In this document: positions 17,786-25,999 of the stretch, in pieces
Layout: every line of letters starts with the position of its first letter
Position numbering within the stretch: the first letter of the stretch is position 1
Origin: an uncultured Lachnospiraceae bacterium
GTDB taxonomy: Bacteria; Bacillota; Clostridia; Lachnospirales; Lachnospiraceae
Assembly: GCA_900554415.1 (NCBI GenBank)
Contig: USGU01000003.1
Location: 1 to 64,000, forward strand
Direction of reading: 5' to 3'
Length of the DNA stretch: 64,000 bases
The notes under the pieces: model-generated
Databases searched by the model: none
What the model saw: only the letters and a program-made list of their open reading frames with translations
Told to the model about the DNA's origin: nothing
Position numbers and translations under genes: made by a program

Positions 17786-19030
17786 ATGGAAGAGAATAAG
17801 AACACAAATCATTTTTGGAAAGGGGCGCTTTGTGGCGCCCTTGCTATGTTTGTAGTTGTTTCAATTATCTGGGGCGCGGGAAGAGTATCCGGTGCACTGG
17901 TAAAATCAAAAATGAACACTGCAACAGAAGAAGATACAACCAGTGGAATAGAAATAGATGAGGATACAACCAGTGCCAAACTTAAATATTTGCAGCAATT
18001 GGTAGATGAATATTATCTGTATTCCGATGATGTGGATGGCAGCACCTTGCAGGAAGGTATTTACGCAGGATATATCAATGCACTTGGTGATCCGTATTCC
18101 GTTTATTATGATGAAGAAGAAACCAAAGCATTGTTTGAATCTACTTCAGGAGAGTATTCTGGAATCGGAGTTGTATTTTCGCAGAACGCTAATACGAAAA
18201 TTAGTACTGCGGTTCAGGTTTATCCGGGAAGTCCGGCAGAAGAAGCTGGAGTAAAAGCAGGTGATATTCTGTATAAAGTGGATGGAGAAGATGTGACTTC
18301 TGAGGATTTATCAGAGGTAGTTGCAAAAATCCGTGGAGAAGAAGGAACTCAGGTAACGCTTACTGTACTCAGAGGTGATAATCAACAGGAAGTTGAATTG
18401 GACATTACAAGAGGCGTGGTACAGGTTCAGACAGTGACATACACCATGAAAGACAATCAGATTGGTTATATCCGCATTACGGAATTTGACAAGGTTACAT
18501 ATGAGCAGTTTGAAAATGCGTTGAATGATTTAAATGAACAGGGAATGAAAGGCCTGGTAGTGGACCTTCGTGCTAACCCGGGTGGCAATCTGGATACTGT
18601 TTCCAATATTCTGGACTTACTGCTTCCGGAAGGAACCATTGTTTATACGGAAGATAAGAATGGAAAGCGTCAGGAGTGGACTTCCGATGAGGAGCATCAG
18701 TTTACGAAACCATTGGCAGTGCTTGTAGATGGCAACAGTGCAAGTGCATCGGAAATCTTTGCAGGTGCTGTTCAGGATTATGGAATCGGAACTCTTGTTG
18801 GAACGACAACTTTTGGAAAGGGCATTGTACAACAGCTGATTCAGCTCCCGGATGATACTTGTGTGAAGTTGACGATTTCTGAGTATTTCACACCGAATGG
18901 CAGAAGTATTCACAAAAAGGGAATTGACCCGGATGTAGAAGTGGAATATGTATCAGACGAAGAAAATCCGGATGCAGACAATCAGCTGGATGCTGCACTG
19001 GAAGAAGTAATGAAAAAATTAAATCAGTAA
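17786..19030 (+). CDS. S41 C-terminal processing peptidase (CtpA-like)
   Basis: Membrane-anchored serine protease of 414 residues. An N-terminal membrane segment (about 14-38, ALCGALAMFVVVSIIWGAG) puts the rest outside the cell. A PDZ domain (about 110-190) contains the binding loop SGIGVVF and GSPAEEAGVKAGD. The S41 catalytic core shows LRANPGG, the serine-containing motif GNSASASEIFAGAVQDYG and the catalytic Lys in TTFGKGIVQ. The ATG at 17786 was preferred over the GTG at 17771 because the GGCAGG site lies between them. It probably works with the upstream cell-wall genes; substrates unknown. A terminator follows. Confidence 0.93.
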   Translation: MEENKNTNHFWKGALCGALAMFVVVSIIWGAGRVSGALVKSKMNTATEEDTTSGIEIDEDTTSAKLKYLQQLVDEYYLYSDDVDGSTLQEGIYAGYINALGDPYSVYYDEEETKALFESTSGEYSGIGVVFSQNANTKISTAVQVYPGSPAEEAGVKAGDILYKVDGEDVTSEDLSEVVAKIRGEEGTQVTLTVLRGDNQQEVELDITRGVVQVQTVTYTMKDNQIGYIRITEFDKVTYEQFENALNDLNEQGMKGLVVDLRANPGGNLDTVSNILDLLLPEGTIVYTEDKNGKRQEWTSDEEHQFTKPLAVLVDGNSASASEIFAGAVQDYGIGTLVGTTTFGKGIVQQLIQLPDDTCVKLTISEYFTPNGRSIHKKGIDPDVEVEYVSDEENPDADNQLDAALEEVMKKLNQ

Positions 19031-19039
19031 AGTGGGAAT

Positions 19040-19067
19040 GGGAATGTCAAAAATGGCATTCCCTTTT
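19040..19067 (+). terminator. Rho-independent terminator after the S41 protease
   Basis: Arms GGGAATGTCA (19040-19049) and TGGCATTCCC (19054-19063) with an AAAA loop, followed by TTTTCTG. Marks the end of the cell-envelope block before the pyrimidine cluster. Confidence 0.9.
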
Positions 19068-19162
19068 CTGTATCTGTATGATAAAATAAAAAGTGTATGC
19101 GCATCAGTGCTGTGCACAGGATACATACATAGAAAAAGTCGGACAAATTAGGAGGCGAAAGT

Positions 19163-20440
19163 ATGAGTTTGCTGATTAAGAACGGGCACGTGATTGACCC
19201 GGAGATTAAGCTGGATATGGTAAGAGATGTACTGGTTCAGGGCGACAGAATTGTGAGAGTGGATGAGAATATCTCTGAAGCGGCAGATGAAGTGATTGAC
19301 GCAAACGGAATGTACGTGATGCCTGGATTTATAGATTTGCATGTACACTTAAGAGATCCGGGACTGACTTACAAGGAGACACTGGCAACTGGAGGTGCGG
19401 CAGCAGCAAGAGGAGGAGTAACAACCATTTGTGCCATGCCGAATACCAAACCGGTCATTGATACCAAAGAATTGGTGGAAGAAGTACATGAGAGAGCCAA
19501 AAAGGAATCCCCTGTCCATGTGATTCAGATTGGTGCAGTTACCAAAGGACAGGAAGGAAAAGAACTTGCGGATATCAAGGGTATGGGCGAAGCAGGATGC
19601 CATGCCATCAGTGAGGATGGGAAGTCGGTGATGAATGCATCCTTATATCGCAAGGGTATGAAGATTGCGAAGGAAAATGGAATTTCAGTTTTTGCACACT
19701 GCGAAGATATCACCATGGTAGAAGGCGGAGTGATGAATGCGGATGCCAAGGCGGAAGAACTGGGGCTGAAGGGAATTACGAATTCGGTGGAAGATGTGAT
19801 TGTGGCAAGAGATATCCTGCTGGCAAAAGAGACCGGAGTACGGCTTCATTTATGCCACTGCTCTACGAAAGACAGTGTAGAGATGATTCGTTTAGCAAAA
19901 GAAGAGGGACTTCCGGTAACCGGAGAGGTGTGCCCGCATCATTTCACTCTTTGCACAGATGATATCAAGGAAAATGATGGAAATTATAAGATGAATCCAC
20001 CACTCCGGAGCAGAGCAGATATGGAAGCCTTAAAGGCAGGGCTTGCAGCGGATATTATGGATGTGATTTCGACAGATCATGCACCGCATTCGGAAGAAGA
20101 GAAGAATCAGCCGATGGAGAAAGCGCCGTTTGGTATTGTAGGACTGGAAATCAGTGCAGCGCTGACCTATACAGAACTTGTAAAGCCGGGAATTATCTCT
20201 ATGATGCAGATGGCAGAGAAGATGAGCTATAATCCGGCGCAGATTCTTGGACTGACAGAGAAGGGTTCTGTATCCGAAGGAAAGATTGCTGACCTGGTAA
20301 TCTTTGACGCAGGAAAGGAATATAAAATTGATACCGCGGCTTTTGCATCCAAGGGAAAGAACACGCCATTCCAGGGATATCCGGTCAGCGGTGAAGTGGC
20401 ATGCACGATTGTGGATGGTAAGGTAGTCTATCGCAGATAG
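19163..20440 (+). CDS. pyrC: Dihydroorotase
   Basis: Catalyses cyclisation of N-carbamoyl-aspartate to dihydroorotate in de novo pyrimidine synthesis. The 425-residue class I enzyme has the first zinc motif DLHVHLRDPG, the SEDGKSV segment, metal-binding His in FAHCED and LHLCHCST, and the catalytic STDHAPHS motif. Length and motifs are typical. An AGGAGG site lies 7 nt before the ATG. It heads the local pyr cluster; no clear PyrR attenuator was recognised in the 95 bases upstream, although that stretch can form weak hairpins. Confidence 0.97.
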   Translation: MSLLIKNGHVIDPEIKLDMVRDVLVQGDRIVRVDENISEAADEVIDANGMYVMPGFIDLHVHLRDPGLTYKETLATGGAAAARGGVTTICAMPNTKPVIDTKELVEEVHERAKKESPVHVIQIGAVTKGQEGKELADIKGMGEAGCHAISEDGKSVMNASLYRKGMKIAKENGISVFAHCEDITMVEGGVMNADAKAEELGLKGITNSVEDVIVARDILLAKETGVRLHLCHCSTKDSVEMIRLAKEEGLPVTGEVCPHHFTLCTDDIKENDGNYKMNPPLRSRADMEALKAGLAADIMDVISTDHAPHSEEEKNQPMEKAPFGIVGLEISAALTYTELVKPGIISMMQMAEKMSYNPAQILGLTEKGSVSEGKIADLVIFDAGKEYKIDTAAFASKGKNTPFQGYPVSGEVACTIVDGKVVYRR

Positions 20441-20541
20441 CGATGATAGCTGCGCGCAGCAGCGGAAGCACGAAGGTGCGAATCATGATATAAAATATAA
20501 GATAAAACAGAAAACAATGGCAGAAACAGGGAGGAAGAAAG

Positions 20542-21468
20542 ATGATTAACAAATTAGTTGCCAACATCAGGAAAACAGGAGCTCCAATCGTAGTAGGACT
20601 GGACCCAATGCTGAATTATGTACCAGAACATATCCAGCAGAAAGCATTTGCAGAATATGGGGAGACCTTGGAAGGGGCTGCGGAAGCAATCTGGCAGTTT
20701 AACAAAGAAATCGTGGATAAGACTTACGATTTGATTCCGGCAGTAAAGCCGCAGATTGCCATGTATGAACAGTTTGGAATCCCTGGACTTCAGGCATTTA
20801 AAAAGACAGTAGACTACTGCAAATCCAAAGACCTTGTTGTAATTGGAGACATTAAACGTGGCGATATCGGTTCTACTTCCGCAGCTTACGCTGTAGGACA
20901 TGTGGGAAAAGTACAGGTTGGAAGTAAGACTTATGCACCATTTGATGAGGATTTTGTTACAGTGAATCCATATCTGGGTTCTGACGGGGTCAATCCGTTT
21001 ATCAAAGTTTGCCAGGAAGAAAAGAAAGGTATGTTTATTCTGGTTAAGACTTCCAACCCATCCAGTGGAGAATTCCAGGACCGCCTGATAGATGGACGCC
21101 CATTATATGAGCTGGTTGGTGAGAAGGTTGCAGAATGGGGCGAACAGCACATGGGTGATGAGTACAGCTATGTAGGTGCTGTTGTAGGTGCTACATATCC
21201 GGAAATGGGAAAAGTACTTCGCAAGATTATGCCGAAATCTTATATTCTTGTACCGGGCTATGGAGCTCAGGGTGGAAAAGGAAAAGACCTGGTGCATTTC
21301 TTTAACGAAGACGGATTAGGTGCAATTGTAAATTCTTCCCGTGGAATTATCGCTGCATATAAGCAGGAAGCTTATGCACAGTTCGGACCGGAGAATTTCG
21401 GAGATGCTTCCCGTGCGGCAGTGGAAGCAATGGTAAAAGACATCCGCGAAAGTCTGGAACAGCGTTAA
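20542..21468 (+). CDS. pyrF: Orotidine 5'-phosphate decarboxylase
   Basis: Last step of UMP synthesis, decarboxylating OMP. This is the longer (308-residue) family-2 form: GLDPML near the N terminus, AVKPQIAMYEQFG, the catalytic VIGDIKRGDIGSTS (Lys/Asp network) and VPGYGAQGG phosphate-binding loop. A GGGAGGAAG site precedes the ATG. About 100 bp, including a GC-rich hairpin-like stretch (CTGCGCGCAGCAG near 20451), separates it from pyrC. Confidence 0.96.
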   Translation: MINKLVANIRKTGAPIVVGLDPMLNYVPEHIQQKAFAEYGETLEGAAEAIWQFNKEIVDKTYDLIPAVKPQIAMYEQFGIPGLQAFKKTVDYCKSKDLVVIGDIKRGDIGSTSAAYAVGHVGKVQVGSKTYAPFDEDFVTVNPYLGSDGVNPFIKVCQEEKKGMFILVKTSNPSSGEFQDRLIDGRPLYELVGEKVAEWGEQHMGDEYSYVGAVVGATYPEMGKVLRKIMPKSYILVPGYGAQGGKGKDLVHFFNEDGLGAIVNSSRGIIAAYKQEAYAQFGPENFGDASRAAVEAMVKDIRESLEQR

Positions 21469-21526
21469 TCCAGTATAGTACGATGATTTAGTGCAAAATA
21501 TAGAAGAAAGTATAGAGAGAAAGAAA

Positions 21527-22309
21527 ATGGCAGAACGACAAAAAGAGATGACAACCGTCATTTCGCAGGAAAAAATAGCAGAAGATATCTTCAGTATGTG
21601 GATTCAGACGGAAGCAGCTAAGACAGCAAAACCGGGACAGTTCTTATCCATGTACACCAATGATGGAAGTAAACTACTTCCAAGACCAATCAGTATCTGT
21701 GAGATTGATAAGGAAAAGGGAGCGCTTCGCGTCGTATATCGTGTGACTGGTGAAGGAACAGGAACGGAACAGTTTTCTAAGATGAAAGCAGGAGATACAC
21801 TTCCAGTCATTGGACCTCTTGGAAATGGATTTCCACTTGAGAAGGCAGCAGGAAAGACTGCTTTTCTTATGGGAGGCGGAATCGGAGTACCGCCAATTCT
21901 GGAGCTTGCCAAAGAATTATCCTGCGATAAGAAAATTATTATTGGATACCGCAATGCAGAGAATTTCCTGAAAGAAGAGTTTGAAGCAAATGGACAGGTA
22001 TTTATTTCTACGGAAGATGGCAGCGTGGGAACAAAAGGAAATGTAATGGATGCCATCCGTGAAAACGAGTTACAGGCAGATATTATTTATGCCTGTGGTC
22101 CAACACCAATGCTTCGTGCAATCAAGCAGTATGCAGAGGAAAGAGGAATCGAGTGCTATCTGTCTCTGGAAGAGAGAATGGCATGTGGAATCGGAGCTTG
22201 TCTTGGCTGCGTATGCAAGACAAAGGAAAAAGACCATCACAGCAATGTACATAATAAGCGTATTTGTAAAGATGGTCCGGTGTTCTTGTCTACGGAGGTG
22301 GAAATCTAA
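21527..22309 (+). CDS. pyrK: Dihydroorotate dehydrogenase electron transfer subunit PyrK
   Basis: Binds FAD and a [2Fe-2S] cluster and links the PyrD flavoprotein to NAD+. The protein has the FAD-binding barrel (PRPISICEI), the NAD-binding GGGIGVPP loop and a C-terminal cluster-binding segment with cysteines in MACGIGACLGCVC and a final Cys in KRICKDGP. The ATG at 21527 is preferred; upstream in-frame starts at 21491 lack a site, and an ATG at 21548 (MTTVISQ) is also plausible. The stop overlaps the pyrD ATG, so the two subunits are translationally coupled. Confidence 0.93.
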   Translation: MAERQKEMTTVISQEKIAEDIFSMWIQTEAAKTAKPGQFLSMYTNDGSKLLPRPISICEIDKEKGALRVVYRVTGEGTGTEQFSKMKAGDTLPVIGPLGNGFPLEKAAGKTAFLMGGGIGVPPILELAKELSCDKKIIIGYRNAENFLKEEFEANGQVFISTEDGSVGTKGNVMDAIRENELQADIIYACGPTPMLRAIKQYAEERGIECYLSLEERMACGIGACLGCVCKTKEKDHHSNVHNKRICKDGPVFLSTEVEI

Positions 22310-23217
22310 TGAGTGTGAATATGAAAGTAAGTATAGCCGGAGTAGAATGGAATAATCCAGTGACTGTTGCGTCAGGAACCTTTGGCTCTGGAATTGAATT
22401 TGAAGAATTTGTAGATTTGAACAGACTTGGTGCAGTGACTACAAAAGGGGTTGCCAATGTTCCGTGGACAGGAAACCCGACTCCACGAGTTGCAGAGACT
22501 TATGGCGGCATGATGAATGCGGTAGGCCTGCAGAATCCGGGAATTGATTTGTTCTGTGAAAGAGATATTCCGTTTTTGAAGAAATATGACACAAAGATTA
22601 TTGTCAATGTGTGTGGACGTTCCAAGGAAGATTACTGCGAAGTAGTAGAACGACTGGCAGATGAGCCTGTAGATATGCTGGAAATCAATATTTCCTGCCC
22701 GAATGTAAAGGAAGGCGGAATTGCTTTCGGACAGAATGCCAAGGCAGCAGAAGATATCACAAAGGCAGTGAAGAAATATGCAAAGCAGCCGGTTATCATG
22801 AAGCTGAGTCCGAATGTAACGGATATTACCGAGATGGCAAAGGCAGTAGAAGCGGGAGGCGCAGATGCTGTTTCTCTGATTAATACCTTAACTGGTATGA
22901 AGATTGACATCAACCGCAGACAGTTTGTGCTTGCTAATAAAACGGGCGGTGTATCCGGTCCTGCCATTCATCCAATCGCTGTGCGTATGGTTTACCAGAC
23001 TGCAAATGCAGTGAAGATTCCGATTATCGGTATGGGTGGAATCGCAAGTGCAGCAGATGCTATTGAAATGATTCTTGCAGGAGCAAGCGCAGTATCTGTA
23101 GGAACTGCAAACTTCTACAATCCGGGTGTGACCATGGAAATCGTAGATGGAATTGAAAAATATATGGAAAAATATGGATTTGAAAATCTGACGGATATGG
23201 TCGGAATTGTAAAATAG
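22309..23217 (+). CDS. pyrD: Dihydroorotate dehydrogenase, class 1B catalytic subunit
   Basis: Oxidises dihydroorotate to orotate using NAD+ through PyrK. The 302-residue TIM-barrel protein has VASGTFGSG, GLQNPGID, the catalytic-Cys loop NISCPNVKEGG (class 1B uses Cys), VIMKLSPNV with the FMN-binding Lys, and GMGGIASAADA near the C terminus. It is followed after 18 bp by the ATG of the old pyrE copy, which is interrupted by the 25 kb element. Confidence 0.96.
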   Translation: MSVNMKVSIAGVEWNNPVTVASGTFGSGIEFEEFVDLNRLGAVTTKGVANVPWTGNPTPRVAETYGGMMNAVGLQNPGIDLFCERDIPFLKKYDTKIIVNVCGRSKEDYCEVVERLADEPVDMLEINISCPNVKEGGIAFGQNAKAAEDITKAVKKYAKQPVIMKLSPNVTDITEMAKAVEAGGADAVSLINTLTGMKIDINRRQFVLANKTGGVSGPAIHPIAVRMVYQTANAVKIPIIGMGGIASAADAIEMILAGASAVSVGTANFYNPGVTMEIVDGIEKYMEKYGFENLTDMVGIVK

Positions 23218-23235
23218 AAAAGGAGATAAGAGGTC

Positions 23236-23267
23236 ATGGAACAGTACAAGAAAGAGTTTATTGAATT
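23236..23267 (+). repeat. attL: 32-bp direct repeat of the pyrE start
   Basis: From ATGGAACAGTACAAG to GTTTATTGAATT, identical to 48256-48287. It starts exactly at the pyrE start codon and lies 18 bp after pyrD. Sequence upstream (AGGAGATAAGAGGTC) is the original chromosomal pyrE leader; sequence downstream belongs to the element. Confidence 0.95.
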
Positions 23268-23294
23268 CTTTGTTGTAGTTCTGAAAGAGACTCC

Positions 23295-23330
23295 GAAAAT
23301 GCCGATTTTCCTTGTATTTTCAAGGTTTTC
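23295..23330 (+). terminator. Hairpins just inside the left end of the element
   Basis: Two consecutive perfect hairpins: GAAAAT/ATTTTC (23295-23310, GCCG loop) and CCTTG/CAAGG (23310-23325) followed by TTTTCT. In the pyr direction this looks like an intrinsic terminator that would stop pyrCFKD transcripts about 100 bp into the element. The stems are short, so strength is uncertain. Confidence 0.5.
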
Positions 23331-23392
23331 TGGAATTTGTTATTCATAATAAGTTATCGTAAATTATCGCCATTTGGTGCAGTTTAATAGAA

Positions 23393-23428
23393 AAATGGTA
23401 CAGTAAATGGTACACTAAATGGCACAGT
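23393..23428 (+). repeat. Three tandem 12-bp repeats, left arm-type sites
   Basis: Three adjacent copies: AAATGGTACAGT (23393-23404), AAATGGTACACT (23405-23416) and AAATGGCACAGT (23417-23428), plus a diverged TGGTGCAGT at about 23376. The same unit recurs at the right end (48171-48194). Repeats of this kind near both ends of Tn916-family elements are bound by the N-terminal domain of the integrase. Confidence 0.8.
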
Positions 23429-23478
23429 AAACCATGAAGAAAGCATAGATAAAAATTAAATATTAGGACATCTAAATG

Positions 23479-23523
23479 AGTCCATATGCTTATAGTTTTT
23501 AATGAGTATATGGACTTATTTTA
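23479..23523 (+). terminator. Terminator-like inverted repeat in the left end
   Basis: Perfect 9-bp arms AGTCCATAT (23479-23487) and ATATGGACT (23508-23516) followed by TATTTTAG. It lies in the gene-free 23350-23683 stretch, which otherwise shows only the arm-type repeats and AT-rich sequence with no convincing gene. Confidence 0.55.
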
Positions 23524-23683
23524 GTGCCTTAATTTTGCAGACGAACAAATTAACACATATAGTATAAAAATCGTTATTTGAGCTATATGAGCGTTTTAAA
23601 GACGTTATAAGACCCTAAATTTGAAACACCGATTTCATTTGATAGAAATGTGTAAGAAAACAAAAACGGAAGGAGGACTATTG

Positions 23684-24124
23684 ATGGCAACAGTTGTTAG
23701 AAGTGTAGATGAATTGTCTGCTGCCATACAGCCGGTATTAATTGGAATGGTTGATGAGTTAGCGCAGCAGGTATATGTGACTTTGAATTATTTCCTGAAA
23801 AGGTATTATGATTCATATGACCCACAGTATTACAGAAGACAGTATGACTTTTTATATTCTGCAATTAAGGTAAAAGGAAAAATTGTCAGAGGAAAAATAG
23901 TAGCAGTTGTATATATTGATACAGATTCCATGAACAATTATTATCAGGCTTCTGGTGAGCAAGTAGCAACCTGGGCGAATGAGGGATTGCATGGTGGTAA
24001 GAATCTTGGAACTAATACACCTCATGTATGGGATAATACGATTGCTTCTACCGTAGATGACGGAACATTACTCAATGAAGCTATTGCGTATCTCAGAAGT
24101 CATGGGATACCAGTACAAGCATAA
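23684..24124 (+). CDS. Phage tail/head-closure-type protein
   Basis: A 146-residue protein starting at the ATG 23684, placed 8 nt after GGAGG; an upstream in-frame ATG at 23621 lacks a site. The N-terminal half is helical (AAIQPVLIGMVDELAQQVYV) and the C-terminal half contains WANEGLHGG, VWDNTIASTVDDG and a final AIAYLRSHGIPV. This resembles small structural proteins encoded in Lachnospiraceae phages (HK97-gp10-like adaptor or tail-completion type); the assignment is from memory of the pattern and is tentative. It is isolated from other structural genes, which suggests a leftover of a prophage or a gene adopted for another use. Confidence 0.5.
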   Translation: MATVVRSVDELSAAIQPVLIGMVDELAQQVYVTLNYFLKRYYDSYDPQYYRRQYDFLYSAIKVKGKIVRGKIVAVVYIDTDSMNNYYQASGEQVATWANEGLHGGKNLGTNTPHVWDNTIASTVDDGTLLNEAIAYLRSHGIPVQA

Positions 24125-24142
24125 AGAAGGAGGATTAGAAAA

Positions 24143-24448
24143 ATGGTTTTACATAGAAAAGAAATTGCTGATATTTTGAAAGAAAAAACCGGTTTTAATA
24201 AACAGGAGTTAAAGCTGATTATTCCGGCATTGAAAGAGCTGATTTATGAGGAAGTAGCGAAAGGTAATTCAATACAGATATGGGAATTGTTTACAATAAA
24301 ACCTATTACAACAAAAAGGACAAAAAGATATGATGCAATCCAAGATAGATGGTATATTGATGAACCACATAAAAAGGTCAAGATTACTCTTAGTAAAATG
24401 CTTGCTAACTGTTTGGATGACCGGAAAAACAAAGATGAGGATGAGTAG
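24143..24448 (+). CDS. HU/IHF-like DNA-binding protein
   Basis: A 101-residue protein with the HU organisation: two N-terminal helices (IADILKEKTGFNKQELKLII and PALKELIYEEVAKGNSIQIW), the beta arm with TIKPITTKRTKRYDAIQDRW, and the return strand ending in KKVKITLSKML. HU proteins bend DNA and assist site-specific recombination and replication. The GFGxF motif of typical HU is replaced by IWELFTI, so it is diverged. It lies 18 nt after the tail-like gene, with AGGAGG before the start; the two are probably one operon. It may serve as an architectural factor for the element. Confidence 0.75.
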   Translation: MVLHRKEIADILKEKTGFNKQELKLIIPALKELIYEEVAKGNSIQIWELFTIKPITTKRTKRYDAIQDRWYIDEPHKKVKITLSKMLANCLDDRKNKDEDE

Positions 24449-24543
24449 AATAAATATCTGATTTATTGATTATTTTTATTGCGCTAAAATATATAGATAT
24501 TTCCTAACAGATGGGAAGTAAAATAAAATCTGTATCAGAGTTT

Positions 24544-24661
24544 AGAAACAAATCTTTTGTGCAGATTCAGCACGTTTCCAGTAAGAACAATAGAATACAG
24601 AATGTTATTGGACTGCTGCCGACAGCAGTTTATTTGTGTGTGCTTTACTGGATTTGTTTCT
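24544..24661 (+). ncRNA. Candidate structured RNA or leader upstream of the HNH gene
   Basis: In the 239-bp gap between the HU-like gene and the next gene, a perfect 11-bp closing stem joins AGAAACAAATC (24544-24554) to GATTTGTTTCT (24651-24661). Inside are CCAGTAA / TTACTGG arms (about 24579 and 24643) and a tight hairpin ACTGCTG-CCGA-CAGCAGT (about 24612-24629). An AGCAC / GTGCT pair could cross the second stem as a pseudoknot. It ends 26 nt before the ATG of the HNH-like gene, so it could be an independent RNA or a cis-acting leader. No known class was recognised. Confidence 0.4.
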
Positions 24662-24687
24662 GACTTTGATTGATTAGAAGGAGGATT

Positions 24688-25938
24688 ATGTTTAATGATA
24701 ATATTGAAACAAAGGTTTGTAAGGTTTGCGGGAGGGAACTTCCTATAAGTAATTATAAAAAAGTATATGGTAAGAATTGGACTAACGCTTGTAATGAGTG
24801 TGTCTTAGAGAAAAGATTGAAAAAGTGTTATGAAAATGGGTTAGCACTTTATCTGACGGATGATTCTATGAGAACAGAGAGAAAATATAAAGAGATTCAT
24901 CCATCGAAAGTTCTGGCAGAAACAGAATCTGGTATCGCGCATATTGCGGAAGATGAAAGTTTTGTCCGTCTTTTGGAGTACAAGGATACATGGATATCCA
25001 ATTACGGGAGAATCATTGTAAAATTAGATGGTGTGTATCAACTTTTAAAAGGTACATATTCTAGGAAAGACAAGGAATTATATTACAAATTAAATAAGAA
25101 TGTTTATTTCGAATCTAAGAAAAAGTGGAAATATCGGAAACAGAAGATAAAAGCCAGTACATTAGTAGTCCAGACATTTATCATAAATTATGATATGCAG
25201 AATAACACAATGTGTTGGCATGAAAATGATAATAAAAAGGATAATTACTACAAGCATCTGTATCCAGTGAATGATTTACAGTATGGTGAAATCCAGAGAT
25301 TGCATGATGAAAATGGAATGGTAACAGAAGCTGAGATTATGGATATTGTAAATGCAGTTGAATATAAATCTGATAATTGGAATCCTTGGTATTTCAGGAA
25401 AAGTTATGAGGGAGTCGGATATATTGGAACAGATGATGTTGATTATAATTCTGACGCTTATATCAGATGGAAAAATATGATTCAGCGTTGTTATAGTTCA
25501 AAGGTTCATACATATAAGCCATATTATGAAGATAAGTCTGTTTGTGAGGAATGGCAGAATTATCAGAATTTCAAGATTTGGTATGATGAACATATTATTC
25601 CGGGTGTAAAAGTGGACTTGGATAAAGATTTACTTTGTAAGGATAGCAATGTATACAGTCCTGAAACGTGTGTGTTCATTACGCATTATCTGAATACGGT
25701 ATTTGAAGATAGAGGTATTACCCGGCTGATAACAGAGACGAAGGATGGCTTTAAAGTTACGATGATGATTTTGAATAAGAAGCAGGATGTAGGGATCTAT
25801 CAGACGAGAGAAGAAGCTTGTGATGCGTTTGTAAAATATAAAGAGAATTATATAGAGGAACTTGCTGAAAGCTGTAAGGGTAAAGTGCAGGATTATGTAT
25901 ATGATGCAATGAAGAATTGGAAGATTGCTGTGGCATGA
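24688..25938 (+). CDS. NUMOD4/HNH-type endonuclease-like protein with N-terminal zinc ribbon
   Basis: The ATG at 24688 gives 416 residues. The N terminus has a C-x2-C ... C-x2-C zinc ribbon (CKVCGRELPISNY and CNECV). Next comes a NUMOD4-like segment with WISNYGRI and an HNH-like core in which the usual HHxDGNxxNN is diverged to CWHENDNKKDNYYKHLYPV. The C-terminal third carries the AP2-associated pattern YIRWKNMIQRCY, VCEEWQNYQNF and DKDLLCKDSNVYSPETC seen in phage homing-type HNH proteins. Probably a DNA-binding nuclease or a derivative; the altered His motif leaves catalysis doubtful. A close paralogue follows 61 bp downstream. Confidence 0.65.
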   Translation: MFNDNIETKVCKVCGRELPISNYKKVYGKNWTNACNECVLEKRLKKCYENGLALYLTDDSMRTERKYKEIHPSKVLAETESGIAHIAEDESFVRLLEYKDTWISNYGRIIVKLDGVYQLLKGTYSRKDKELYYKLNKNVYFESKKKWKYRKQKIKASTLVVQTFIINYDMQNNTMCWHENDNKKDNYYKHLYPVNDLQYGEIQRLHDENGMVTEAEIMDIVNAVEYKSDNWNPWYFRKSYEGVGYIGTDDVDYNSDAYIRWKNMIQRCYSSKVHTYKPYYEDKSVCEEWQNYQNFKIWYDEHIIPGVKVDLDKDLLCKDSNVYSPETCVFITHYLNTVFEDRGITRLITETKDGFKVTMMILNKKQDVGIYQTREEACDAFVKYKENYIEELAESCKGKVQDYVYDAMKNWKIAVA

Positions 25939-25999
25939 TATGTGGAGGTATTTTTTTTGGAACTGCTGCCTCCGTGTTGATATAAAGGGGTAATGTAAA

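Larger units (their letters stand above)
23236..23349 (+). pseudogene. pyrE: Displaced 5' fragment of pyrE
   Basis: The native pyrE ribosome binding site and start codon remain here, followed by ten codons identical to intact pyrE (MEQYKKEFIE), then a switch into element sequence that runs 27 more codons to TAA at 23347-23349. The product would be a 37-residue chimera without orotate phosphoribosyltransferase residues. It is the by-product of integration; excision would restore pyrE behind pyrD. Confidence 0.9.

Noticed and set aside
19090..19162. PyrR-type attenuator upstream of pyrC
   Set aside because: Weak hairpins exist but I could not see the conserved PyrR-binding loop or a competing antiterminator/terminator pair.
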